Assembly: GCA_001936135.1 (NCBI GenBank)
Contig: CP012817.1
Location: forward strand, 2,666,001 to 2,730,000
DNA: 64,000 nucleotides
Reading direction: 5' to 3'
Origin: Saccharomycopsis fibuligera x Saccharomycopsis cf. fibuligera
Lineage: Eukaryota; Ascomycota; Saccharomycetes; Ascoideales; Saccharomycopsidaceae
How positions within the stretch are numbered: the stretch's first letter is position 1; the number at the start of each line of letters is the position of its first letter. A program made the position numbers and the translations under genes. The notes below the pieces were generated by a model. That model had not been told where the DNA came from and did no database searches. It was given only the letters and a program-made list of their open reading frames with translations. This document shows positions 1 to 10,588 of this stretch, piece after piece.

Positions 1-6
1 TAGAAT

Positions 7-958
7 TTAATTAAGCTGTTTAATTTCATAATGCAACTCGGCTAGCGTATTACTGATTCCCATAAACAAGTAAAACTCCTCATTGATACTGTCCACCAAA
101 TTCTTCAAATTATTGTTAATCAAACTGTTCAAATCGTAACCGACGTCGCCTCTACTAACTATAGCCGAAGCCTCAGCGTTACCAGCACTACTATTTGGCA
201 CAAACCCATAAGATAACAATAAATCTGATGAATTTTTTTCAATTTCGTTGAACGATAATTCCATATCATTGAGACAATTGCTCAATTGGTAGAATTTATT
301 ATTGAAATCAATCAATTTGTTTTGAAAAAAAGTAAGCAAATAGTTGCTGGAGATGAGTGACGTAGTAGCATCTGGTTTAGCTTTAGCGCCATCCAATAAT
401 GAAATGTCAATCACTGATTTTATATCTTTGTTGCCCAAGATTCCACTGCTACTGAAACCGAGCGCACCATTTTGCTTGAAAATTTCATCAAATGATGCTA
501 GTGGCTCGGCTTTATTGATACTGTTATTATTATTATTGCTGTTGGTAGTGGTTGCCAAAATGTTGGTGGATGCGGAAACTGAAGATGTATTGTTTTTATT
601 GCTAGAGCCGTTATTAGTGCCATTAGTACCGCGGCCTTCAGTCAAATAGTTGATTAATAGTATGAAATGCTTGCTTGTGTTTATCAATTCACTGGTTTTT
701 GACTTCAAATCATCTAAGTTACGAACGTCACTAAGCAAACTATTTTTCACTTTTTTGCAGTTGATTGTCAAATAGTTGATATCTCTAGGAATAGAATTGA
801 CCAATTCCTCGTGTTTTTTCTGTTCAAGCTTTAAAGTCTCGCATATTTGAACTTGCTGGTTGATGTACTCGTTCAATTGTTTGAGTTCGTTTTGATATGC
901 TGGTGGTAATTCTGCCACACGAGTCATTAGCGTTATTGGAGGAAGCTGTTGTTGCTGC

Positions 959-990
<32 letters not shown>

Positions 991-1779
991 ACCAAAACCT
1001 ATTGTAGTATTGTTGCTATTGCCAAACAAGCCACCAGAGGGATTGGTACTGGCGTTTTTGTTTCCAAATAAGCCACCAGAAGTGGTATTGGTATTATTGT
1101 TGTTTCCAAAGAGACCTCCGCCTGAAGTATTAGTGTTATTATTGTTACCAAAAAGACCTCCAGATGCTGTTGCTGGTTTACTGCCGAACAATCCTCCACC
1201 AGTAGCACCAGAGTTTGCATTAGCACTACTGTTGCCGAACAATCCACCACTTGTAGTGTTGTTATTCGTATTAGTATTATTATTTCCAAACAATCCACCT
1301 CCAGTAGTACTAGTATTGCTATTGGTATTACTGCCAAATAATCCACCACTACCTGCAGGTTTACTACCAAATAATCCACCTCCGGAAGTAGCTGAAGTGT
1401 TTGTGTTAGCATTGTTGCTACCAAACAATCCACCCCCAGTAGCACTGGTATTGGTATTGGTATTGGTGTTGGTATTAGTATTATTTCCAAATAGCCCACC
1501 GCCTGAAGCATTTGCAGAGTTATTACTATTACTGGTACTGCCAAAAAGACCACCCCCGCTACTGGAATTATTACTGTTTCCAAATAACCCACCACCTGAA
1601 GTATTTCCAGTAGCATTGTTGTTGTTGTTGTTGTTATTGTTGGCGCCAAAGCTGAAGCCAGTAGAGCTACCAGAAGGTTTGCTTGGGGTACTGAACAAGC
1701 CGCCGCTAGTGTTGCCAGAAGCGGCGGTGTTAGATGAGCCACCGCCAAACGAAAAGGCTGGTTTAGATGCGCCGAACAT
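7..1779 (-). CDS. NUP49: FG nucleoporin Nup49 (GLFG repeats)
   Basis: A 590-aa protein of the central channel of the nuclear pore. The N-terminal ~280 residues carry more than a dozen GLFG repeats spaced by Asn/Thr/Ser-rich linkers, the natively unfolded transport-receptor-binding region. A run of about 15 Gln follows (945-990). The C-terminal half is coiled-coil and opens with LPPITLMTRVAELP, closely like yeast Nup49 (LPDITPMTRVSELP), and keeps the nearby SIPRD segment; this half should bind Nsp1/Nup57. The start is set at the ATG giving MFGASKPAFSFGG, the usual FG-nucleoporin beginning; the frame stays open 18 codons further upstream but without an ATG. The gene ends 6 bp from the window edge. 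It is longer than S. cerevisiae Nup49 (472 aa) because of the Asn-rich spacers. Identity is firm from the C-terminal half. Confidence 0.93.
945..990. repeat. Poly-Gln (CAG/CAA) tract in NUP49
   Basis: About 15 glutamine codons on the minus strand (CTG/TTG on plus), joining the GLFG domain to the coiled-coil domain. On the plus strand it would read as CTG repeats, but no gene uses that frame. Confidence 0.85.
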
Positions 1780-2169
1780 GGGAGCTGGATGTGAGAGTTG
1801 GAGGGATTGGTGTTGTAGGGTACTGGAAATCAAAGACTTTACTAGCTTGTTGATAATTATTCTCTGTTATGTTTTGGCTTTGCAGTAGTGGAAGATTTTT
1901 TTTTCTGAGTTTTGATTTTGGAAATGTAAACAAACTTAGACACCCATAAACTACTAAAGGCACTTCATATACTATTACTACATCAATGCTTACGAGAATT
2001 TCAATGCTACCCAAATACAAAGGATAGCAATACAGCTTGCCCAGATTAAATATTGTTGTTCAGATACTACCGTTATCAAAAACATATCTTTTGGCACCGC
2101 TTAGCTACAAAGTCAAAATCTTCGAGTACATCTACCACCATTCATTCACTGACCAGCTATCTGTCTAAA
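1780..2169. other. NUP49 promoter / RRP4 3' flank
   Basis: 390 bp between two minus-strand genes. It should hold the NUP49 promoter and 5' leader. I see no RNA gene, repeat or convincing regulatory site. Confidence 0.5.
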
Positions 2170-3261
2170 CTAATTTCCACGCATCTTCTCTGCATTCAAT
2201 ACATCACTACCAATACTTTCCATCACCTCAGTTTCTCCCAAGCTTCCTAAACTACCATAGGCCATAGTTGCCTCATAAGCAGCATTTATTCTTGCTTCAT
2301 TGATTCCAATCTCGCAGTGGGCAAGAGCTCTGATGGCATTACGGTACCGTATAATATTAGCTCTAATGGTATCGCTAATATTGTCGTCATTCTTGTCAGA
2401 GTAAATCTCCCATGATGACTCCTCTTCAAGCCTTGTGAGCGACACTGTCCCACTACCAATCTGGTATCCGCTATCTTTTTGTTGTCTTTGCAATTCTGAC
2501 TGCAACTTGTTAGCCGTAGCGTTGGCTGCGCTGCCGCCGCCATTAATCTTGTTGAGCCTACCATCAATGGACGGCGTCTTGTAGATCCAAATGTACCCAT
2601 TGACTCCTAATATTATGCTGACATTGCCCTGGAGCACGAAACTATGGTTTTTGCTTCTGATGATAAGCGACCGAGGCACACTCAAAAATATTCCGTTTTT
2701 CAACTTCCCATACTTTAACGATCTAGTATGGAGCGATGCGCTACCATCACTGAACAATGATTGTACTTCACAGTTGAGCAAATCTCCTTCTTTCAATAAG
2801 TTACGCATCGTCAACTCATCTGTGTCAGATTTTCTTCTAAGAATACCCCCGGGCAAGTTTACAGACCCCAACACAAGCACTGCGTCTTGTCTAGCGCCAA
2901 TATCAACCTTCCAGCGTTTATTACCAACTTCAATGATACGGCCAATAATATGGTCACCGGTTTCCGGAGTATAGCGGCCCTTCAATGGCTTGACACTAAG
3001 CAACTTGTTGACTTTGAGAATGGTACCGGCCACAGAGGAGTAAGTTTGATTAGTTAAGTTATAAGTACCATGACCGCGCATCCATACAGTGTCTTCAGTG
3101 ATGAGTTCTCCTGGAGTGACTATGGCGTCGCCATTGCTGCTATTGTTGGCTGAATTAGCGGTGTTGTCGGTTTCTTGGTAGACATCTTCCATTTCTTCGT
3201 CATCGCTTTCGATGTCGGGCTGCTGATGGTGGTTGAACTTGGTCACCGATATAACATCCAT
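2170..3261 (-). CDS. RRP4: Exosome cap subunit Rrp4
   Basis: A 363-aa RNA-binding cap subunit of the nuclear and cytoplasmic RNA exosome, which channels RNA to Rrp44/Rrp6 for 3'-5' decay and rRNA 3' processing. After a ~45-residue acidic, low-complexity N-terminus come the conserved VTPGELITEDTVWMRGHGTY segment (48-67), an S1 domain (~95-175, with GNKRWKVDIGARQ) and a KH domain carrying GVNG (219-222). It ends in MESIGSDVLNAEKMRGN, nearly the yeast C-terminus. Length matches S. cerevisiae Rrp4 (359 aa), and no intron is needed. It is divergent from TRM5. Identification is secure. Confidence 0.96.
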   Translation of the reverse strand: MDVISVTKFNHHQQPDIESDDEEMEDVYQETDNTANSANNSSNGDAIVTPGELITEDTVWMRGHGTYNLTNQTYSSVAGTILKVNKLLSVKPLKGRYTPETGDHIIGRIIEVGNKRWKVDIGARQDAVLVLGSVNLPGGILRRKSDTDELTMRNLLKEGDLLNCEVQSLFSDGSASLHTRSLKYGKLKNGIFLSVPRSLIIRSKNHSFVLQGNVSIILGVNGYIWIYKTPSIDGRLNKINGGGSAANATANKLQSELQRQQKDSGYQIGSGTVSLTRLEEESSWEIYSDKNDDNISDTIRANIIRYRNAIRALAHCEIGINEARINAAYEATMAYGSLGSLGETEVMESIGSDVLNAEKMRGN

Positions 3262-3598
3262 GGTGGGTATATTTGTTGTCGGAATATAGAATTATGGTAG
3301 AAGGCTGCTATCCTGGGCCTGCCTTGATATTCTGTCTATCGTATAGTGTCTGGTGCTATATCTTGGTCTTCTCTTCTGTTTCCAGTGTCAACATTTTTTT
3401 TTTTTTTTTTTTTTTTTTTGCGATGGCCAAGCAGGGTAGTCAGTCGAAAAACCAACTTTTTTTTAGTTTTTAATTTTTCTACTTTTCTATTTTTTCAGAT
3501 GATTGAAATTTTTCACCGCTTCGCCTAGCGACAAACAGAGATATTCAAGCACTGGCCCCAGATCTCAGCCCATCTACAGGTTTCTATTCAAATATATT
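3262..3598. promoter_or_regulatory. RRP4/TRM5 divergent promoter with poly(T)
   Basis: 337 bp shared between divergent RRP4 and TRM5. It contains an uninterrupted T run of about 26 nt (3394-3419) and further T-rich blocks to ~3495. Such poly(dA:dT) tracts are nucleosome-depleting promoter elements in yeasts. Function here is inferred from position. Confidence 0.5.
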
Positions 3599-5278
3599 AT
3601 GAACCGTTGGTGGCCCTTGACTTTATCTTTCAAATCCAAATCCAACTTCACTAGGCCACTATCAGTTTACACGCAAAGAATCACACCACCGCCCAGCTTA
3701 GCCAGAAACTTTACTCAAAAAAAAACCTCAACAGCGACCATGCTGCAACAGTCACTCAGCGCCCTCCCACCAAAGTATCTTCCCCCAGTACACCGGGACC
3801 TTAACCTTACCTCGTTAGATAGATCTCTATTTACTAAGCATATCAACCTCGTGGCGGCGTATTTCCCAGACAGCAAATGTCTTCAATATTTTGGCAAATA
3901 TCATCGCGGCGATTTGCTTAATCTTCGAGCCGTGTCCAACATTGCCAAACATCCAACTGAACCAGATACCAAAAACAAGGTTGTACTCCTTAATGACCAG
4001 GTTCAATCTACAGACCTTGCGCACATTGCTGCACAGGAAAGCCCGGCCTTGACGCCGGAAACAATCAGCTATTTGCAAACAAACAATGCCGAACTCATAC
4101 CGTACCAGCTCACTTTAACTTATGACTTTTGGCGTGCTGACGAAATCCTTGAGGCAATTTTGCCCTCCAACAGACTCAACGAGGTGCCTTCAAGCTTTAC
4201 CGCGGTGGGCCACATTGCTCACTTGAACCTCAAGGATGAGTACTTGCCGTACAAGCACATCATCGGACAGGTCATCTTGGACAAGAATTCCAAAAAAATA
4301 CGTCTTGTGGTGAACAAGATCAACACCATCGCTACCAAGTTCCGCACGTTCCCCATGGAGGTTCTTGCTGGGGACGATAGCCAGGGGGAGAGCAGCTTTG
4401 ACGTTGTGCAAACAGAACTGAACTGCCAGTTCAAATTCAATTTCAGAGACGTGTACTGGAACTCAAGATTGCAAGCTGAGCACTTGAGGCTTGTAAGTGA
4501 GTACTTCAAAAAGGGCGAGCTCGTATGTGATGTGATGGCTGGGGTAGGGCCGTTTGCTGTGCCTGCAGGCAAAAAGAAAGCTGTGGTCTTGGCCAATGAC
4601 TTGAATCCTTCGAGTTTCAGATACTTGGCGGAAAATGCCAAGTTGAACAAAGTGGAAGATTTCGTCAAGTGCTATAATTTAGACGGTGCAGAAATGATTA
4701 GAAAAGCCCCGCTGTTGTTGATGCAGATGGTCGCGGAACATCCTGGGGGGCAGATTGTGGTGAAGGCTAATCCAAACAAGAAGAGAAGAGTTTCTTCCAA
4801 GGACAAACAAGCAGCAGCTGCTGGTGCTGAAGCTCCTGCCACCGAGACGACGCCTGCCGTCGGCAAAGAGGTCGTCAAAATTCCAAAATTTGTCAGCCAT
4901 TTTGTTATGAACTTGCCAGACAGCGCCTTGCTGTTCTTGGATAACTATGTAGGGATCTTTGGCGATAGCCCAGAGTACCAAAAGTTCGTTGAGCAGGAAA
5001 TTGCCAATGGCGAATTCAAGCTTCCGTTCATTCACGTTTACTGTTTCGAGAAATTTGCGCCGCAGGAACAGCCGCCGCCAACTGCGGAGGTGTTGCAGAA
5101 AAGGGTCCAGCAGCGCATTGAAAAAATCATGCAGTACCAGTTTGCTGACGGTGTGCTACGGTTCCATTTGGTGAGAAAGGTGTCGCCCACCAAGATTATG
5201 TTTTGCGTGAGCTTCGAGCTTCCTCAGGAGTTGGCCTTCAAAAAGACAGAGGGCCAGGACGCAGAGAAAAGGCAGTAA
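3599..5278 (+). CDS. TRM5: tRNA (guanine37-N1)-methyltransferase Trm5, mitochondrial/cytosolic
   Basis: A 559-aa class I SAM methyltransferase that forms m1G37 (and the wyosine precursor) next to the anticodon. The family landmarks are GHIAHLNLKDEYLPYK, VYWNSRLQAEH, the SAM-binding stretch DVMAGVGPFAVPAGKK (~residue 310), LANDLNPSSF and HFVMNLPDSA (~438). The first in-frame ATG (3599) gives a leader rich in Arg/Lys/Ser and free of acid residues, typical of a mitochondrial presequence. A second ATG at 3737 would give a cytosolic form starting near the conserved body, in line with dual localisation known for yeast Trm5. Three CTG codons (residues 48, 274, 445) matter for the genetic code: residues 274 and 445 align with serine in S. 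cerevisiae Trm5. An Ala/Glu-rich insert (~410) separates the two halves of the catalytic domain. Confidence 0.95.
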   Translation: MNRWWPLTLSFKSKSNFTRPLSVYTQRITPPPSLARNFTQKKTSTATMLQQSLSALPPKYLPPVHRDLNLTSLDRSLFTKHINLVAAYFPDSKCLQYFGKYHRGDLLNLRAVSNIAKHPTEPDTKNKVVLLNDQVQSTDLAHIAAQESPALTPETISYLQTNNAELIPYQLTLTYDFWRADEILEAILPSNRLNEVPSSFTAVGHIAHLNLKDEYLPYKHIIGQVILDKNSKKIRLVVNKINTIATKFRTFPMEVLAGDDSQGESSFDVVQTELNCQFKFNFRDVYWNSRLQAEHLRLVSEYFKKGELVCDVMAGVGPFAVPAGKKKAVVLANDLNPSSFRYLAENAKLNKVEDFVKCYNLDGAEMIRKAPLLLMQMVAEHPGGQIVVKANPNKKRRVSSKDKQAAAAGAEAPATETTPAVGKEVVKIPKFVSHFVMNLPDSALLFLDNYVGIFGDSPEYQKFVEQEIANGEFKLPFIHVYCFEKFAPQEQPPPTAEVLQKRVQQRIEKIMQYQFADGVLRFHLVRKVSPTKIMFCVSFELPQELAFKKTEGQDAEKRQ

Positions 5279-5549
5279 CGGATGGCCGCGCCTTTGGGAC
5301 GATTGGCGCGTCCCCGGCACCGGCGGCGCCGATATGCGCCCTACAAGGAGCAGACTAAATAAGCTAATGTACAAATGTATTTGAAATAGAAAGCGTTAAA
5401 ACAAAGTAAACTCTAGAACCGTGAAGTATCCCAAAAATTTAGACCCCAAAAAAATGAAACGAACTGGAAAAACCTAAAAAATAACAGCAGCAGCTTGAGC
5501 AGCAGCTTGAGCAGCAGCACGCAGCACGCGCGAAAACCACCACCCAGGC

Positions 5550-7182
<1,633 letters not shown>

Positions 7183-7715
7183 AGTGCATCCACCGTTTTT
7201 GCCGCTGTCGCCTTTATCTGTTCACGTGCTTTCCGCCGTCCGTTTTTCTTGCCGTTTCACTTCATTTTGCACTGCGCTTTTTATTCTTTGTTGGGTCATG
7301 TTTTTTACTTGATGGTTTAGGGATCATTTTGTACGCTTTAGTATGTTAGTATTTACTTTTTTCAATTGTACACTAGTCATTTTTCAACGCCGTTCTCACG
7401 TCCCGCACCCGTAGCTGAGCATTAGCCGTCCCGTTGGAGTAGGTCGCCGAAGCCGGTGCTGCCGGCCTGGCCCACTGTAGCGGTAGCCGTACAAAATGAG
7501 TTTGATTCGCGGTGGTGTCTGTCGTCTGTAGGGCCCCTAGCACTTGCGCGGTGCCCCGCAGGCGGCACCACACGCAGGAAAGGCACAAGCCCAACATGAC
7601 TCGAAATTTGCACGGTGCGTTCAACGAGTGGGAAGCAGGCGGCACAGCGTTAGGCAGGGAATACGTAACGGAAAGAAAAGCAGAGAGAAAAGCAGAGAGA
7701 AAAAAGTCGCATCCT
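7183..7715. other. H4 / MFS transporter convergent intergenic region
   Basis: 533 bp between two convergent genes. It contains one CACGTG palindrome (7223-7228) about 40 bp beyond the H4 stop, not in an obvious promoter position. The part near the transporter is moderately GC-rich. No gene seen. Confidence 0.5.
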
Positions 7716-9338
7716 TCACACGACCCTCTTTGTCGACGGCTCAAAAGGATACAAAAAACTCAAACATCCGATAACTCCCACCGCAGCCCCGCAAATCCAG
7801 ATTGGCACCGACGTCTTGGGGTCGGCAAAATAAGCAATCAAGGGCACAAAGCATGACATTCCTCTAATCAAGCCAAACGCTAAGGCGTTCCCTGTGGCCC
7901 GGGCCGCCGAGGGCAAGACTGCCGGCGTGTATGCGTAAAGACATCCGTAGTACGTATCAATGAAAATATAAACGAGACTGCTTAGTGCCAAATTCTGCGG
8001 TCTTGTTTTCACTTGAGTATAAGCAAAAAAACACACCATTGAACAGAGCGCGCCGATTGCCATTGTGCCCCGATGGCCAAGTCTGCGGGGGAAAAGATAA
8101 AGAAGGGCGCCAGCAATTATAGGCCCGCCAATAGCGGCAACGTTGGGAAACACGTTGTCTCTGTACTGGCCGCCGGTGGTCGATGCGGAAACTTTCGCTC
8201 CTTTGTTGCTGAGATAGACGGGAAGAAAGTTGGAATAAAGTGGGTATGCGAGTCCAAGTAGTAGCCAGGACAAGTAGAGTAAGGTGGTGGAGCGGGCAAC
8301 TTTGCGGTTTTGGAAAAGCAACTTCAAATGGGACTTTATTTTGCTGAGCCAGGAGTGCAGCCGCGCTGGTCTTTGGGGTTTTTGTATGGCGACTCGAGGT
8401 TCCGAATCTGGATCAAACTCAGCATGTCCAGCAGCCCTTGGTGCCACATCAGCGTGAATATTGCCACATGATTGAAGCTGCTCCAACGTTAGCGAGCAGG
8501 TTCGCTTATACTTGAGCGCCATACTTTGCAACACCTTAATTGCTTCTTTGTCTCTGCCGTTGCAAACCAAATACTTGGGGGTCTCTTGCAATCTAATGAC
8601 AAAAAGTCTCAACATGGAAAAAACAAACACAATGGCAGCGTTGACAAAATACGTATACCGCCACCCTCTGTTGTCACCGGCTTCACAAACATCAGCGTCA
8701 GCATCACAGCTGGAGTACGTCAACATTGCCCACCCAACAAGCGTCGCGATAGTTTGACCCACGCCCCACCATAATGCGAGAAAAGTCACACACCACGAGT
8801 ATCTGCTGGGCAAATACTCTAGAAACACTGTAGTGTCGAGCACCAAATTCCCGCCAAAGGCAGCTGCCGAGAGCCCCACAAAGAGACAGTAAGTGCCCCA
8901 GTTGCCCATAGTGCCTGCAAGAAATGAGAAAATAGAGCTTAGCAACAATGATGTGTTGAAGGCAGTTTTCCGGCCAATGATATCTGCACTGAACCCCCAC
9001 ACAATGGCTCCGGTAAGCATACCGGCAAATAGCGCTTCCGAATCACTGGCAAAGGATTGGTTGAACTGTTTACGTACAAACACTGCCACCGTGGCTTGTA
9101 CGTATGATAGCTGTGAGTCTGTGGCGTATCCCATGCCGTTAAGGCAGAACAACTTTAAGTGGTACATGGTAAATCCAATCTCGTCGAGTGCATTGTTCAA
9201 GAGCCGCATCTTGGCCTTTAGTACTGAGTCGTAGTCGTTTAATTCTTCCATATCTTCGTTAGTGGACAGGGAGGTTGTCAGGCCCAAATTTTTTTCCACA
9301 TCGTGGCTAGTGTCGGTGGGCTTGATTGTGTCTAACAT
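7716..9338 (-). CDS. MFS transporter, SV2/sugar-porter-like
   Basis: A 540-aa plasma- or organelle-membrane carrier of the major facilitator superfamily, with about 12 hydrophobic segments. Residues 1-55 are a hydrophilic, acidic N-tail. The family signature between helices 2 and 3 is clear: GFSADIIGRK (115-124). The opening ALDEIGFTMYHLKLFCLNGMGYATDS is typical of the fungal SV2-like/metabolite:H+ symporter group, as are the acidic residue in TVFLEYLP and the long central loop (~residues 260-330). The substrate cannot be read from the sequence; sugars, organic acids and phosphate esters are all possible. It starts at the only sensible ATG, and a TATATAAAG-like box lies ~370 bp upstream. Confidence 0.85.
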   Translation of the reverse strand: MLDTIKPTDTSHDVEKNLGLTTSLSTNEDMEELNDYDSVLKAKMRLLNNALDEIGFTMYHLKLFCLNGMGYATDSQLSYVQATVAVFVRKQFNQSFASDSEALFAGMLTGAIVWGFSADIIGRKTAFNTSLLLSSIFSFLAGTMGNWGTYCLFVGLSAAAFGGNLVLDTTVFLEYLPSRYSWCVTFLALWWGVGQTIATLVGWAMLTYSSCDADADVCEAGDNRGWRYTYFVNAAIVFVFSMLRLFVIRLQETPKYLVCNGRDKEAIKVLQSMALKYKRTCSLTLEQLQSCGNIHADVAPRAAGHAEFDPDSEPRVAIQKPQRPARLHSWLSKIKSHLKLLFQNRKVARSTTLLYLSWLLLGLAYPLYSNFLPVYLSNKGAKVSASTTGGQYRDNVFPNVAAIGGPIIAGALLYLFPRRLGHRGTMAIGALCSMVCFFAYTQVKTRPQNLALSSLVYIFIDTYYGCLYAYTPAVLPSAARATGNALAFGLIRGMSCFVPLIAYFADPKTSVPIWICGAAVGVIGCLSFLYPFEPSTKRVV

Positions 9339-10148
9339 GATGTGAACTGCGATGCACAGAGATACAAGATCAAGTTCAGTAGAACTACTCTGGTATTAAT
9401 GGCTCAGAAGAAAGTCTGACCTCGAAGACGTTTAATGCAAGATGGCCAGTAAATGACGGAAACGGGAAAGAAAAAGAAAGAAAAAAAAAAAAGAAAAATA
9501 AGAGTAAGAGGAAGAAGAAGAAGAAGAAAAGACGCAAATCTAGCAGCTGCTAAAGAGAGAGTAATCAAACTTCGGAAATGCTGGGTGTAAAGTTAGCGCA
9601 AAACGTGTGGTACCAATGTTCTGAATCAATTGTTGAATAATCTGCTAGTGCGGAGGCGTGTTGTGAACGGTTACCGAATTGGGCAAGCCGCCCCCCGAGG
9701 CTCTTTATATACAAAGACTGAATAAATTCGCGTTGTGAGAAAGTTTGTGGAAATTTTAGCGTTTCTTTTTAGATTTCGTAAGAGCAAGCAACAAAAACCT
9801 TGATGTGCACGGCTTCCCTGACATTACCATGGAGGCTCATATTACTATAAACTGTCAAACAACAGGCCTTTAAAAACAGACGCAAGCTCCTTGATGTTTG
9901 TGAACTTTCAAATTGTGCGAACATGCGTGGAAGAGATCCGCCGCTGATCTTGCTGCCCAACAGAACACATTGCGCCGAAAACTTCCAGCATGTGTAATGG
10001 ATGAAGGACTTTTGTTGTGTTTTATCCTCACTAGCCGATACGGCTATCTTTACTACATATTCAGCTACATAGTTAGCTTTGGCAGAGACTGGCAGACCCA
10101 ACCGCTAATGCAAAAAGTGAAATAAGTGGTGTTTAGGCTATACAACTT
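9339..10148. other. Intergenic region with no convincing gene
   Basis: About 810 bp that should contain the transporter promoter (purine-rich block 9465-9535, TATA-like element near 9704-9716). A 110-codon minus-strand frame (9769-10101) lacks an ATG at its start and has no recognisable family. No tRNA or repeat was found. Confidence 0.45.
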
Positions 10149-10568
10149 CTAAGAGATTATGGCTAAAAATGATGAAGTAGATGCGCAATGCGAGCCCCTT
10201 ATCAAATGGAGGGTTTTAGATATTTTCCCAAATTTTCTATATAGCCAGCAGGCGATTCGAAATATTGTACCCACTGAATAGAGAAAGTAGTCGCAATATT
10301 GGCCATTACACAAAGCATACAGTATCATCGCAGTCAAGAAATGAAAAAGACAAAAGCATGAGCCAGGAAAAATTGAATAGCAAAAAACGAAAAGTAGCAT
10401 AATATAAAATAGTACAAGAGTTCCAATAAACTCAATAGAAACAAATAGGCATGCTTTCGACCAGCAAAAGCTATCCTTGAGATTTGAAATAAAAACAAAA
10501 AATGTTTGAAAGGGAAGAAGATTAGGTCCATTGGAGATCCACGAAAAGCGAACACTACTGGCAACCAT
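10149..10568 (-). CDS. Small hydrophobic ORF, possibly a gene remnant
   Basis: A 139-codon frame with an ATG at 10568, only 20 bp beyond the stop of the 617-aa membrane protein and on the same strand. It encodes two or three hydrophobic segments (FIGTLVLFYIMLLFVFCYSIF, then FHFLTAMILYALC, then YFLYSVGTIFRIACWLY) and nine or ten cysteines. I recognise no family. It could be a young or decayed gene, a piece once joined to the neighbour, or a chance frame; the short spacing leaves almost no room for its own promoter. Confidence 0.3.
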   Translation of the reverse strand: MVASSVRFSWISNGPNLLPFQTFFVFISNLKDSFCWSKACLFVSIEFIGTLVLFYIMLLFVFCYSIFPGSCFCLFHFLTAMILYALCNGQYCDYFLYSVGTIFRIACWLYRKFGKISKTLHLIRGSHCASTSSFLAIIS

Positions 10569-10588
10569 CAAAACTACCCGAGCTTAAA

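Noticed and set aside
1010-1888. Long Leu/Pro-rich frame opposite NUP49
   Set aside because: Antisense shadow of the GLFG repeats.
9769-10101. 110-codon minus-strand frame
   Set aside because: No ATG at its start, no similarity, no supporting promoter or splice context.
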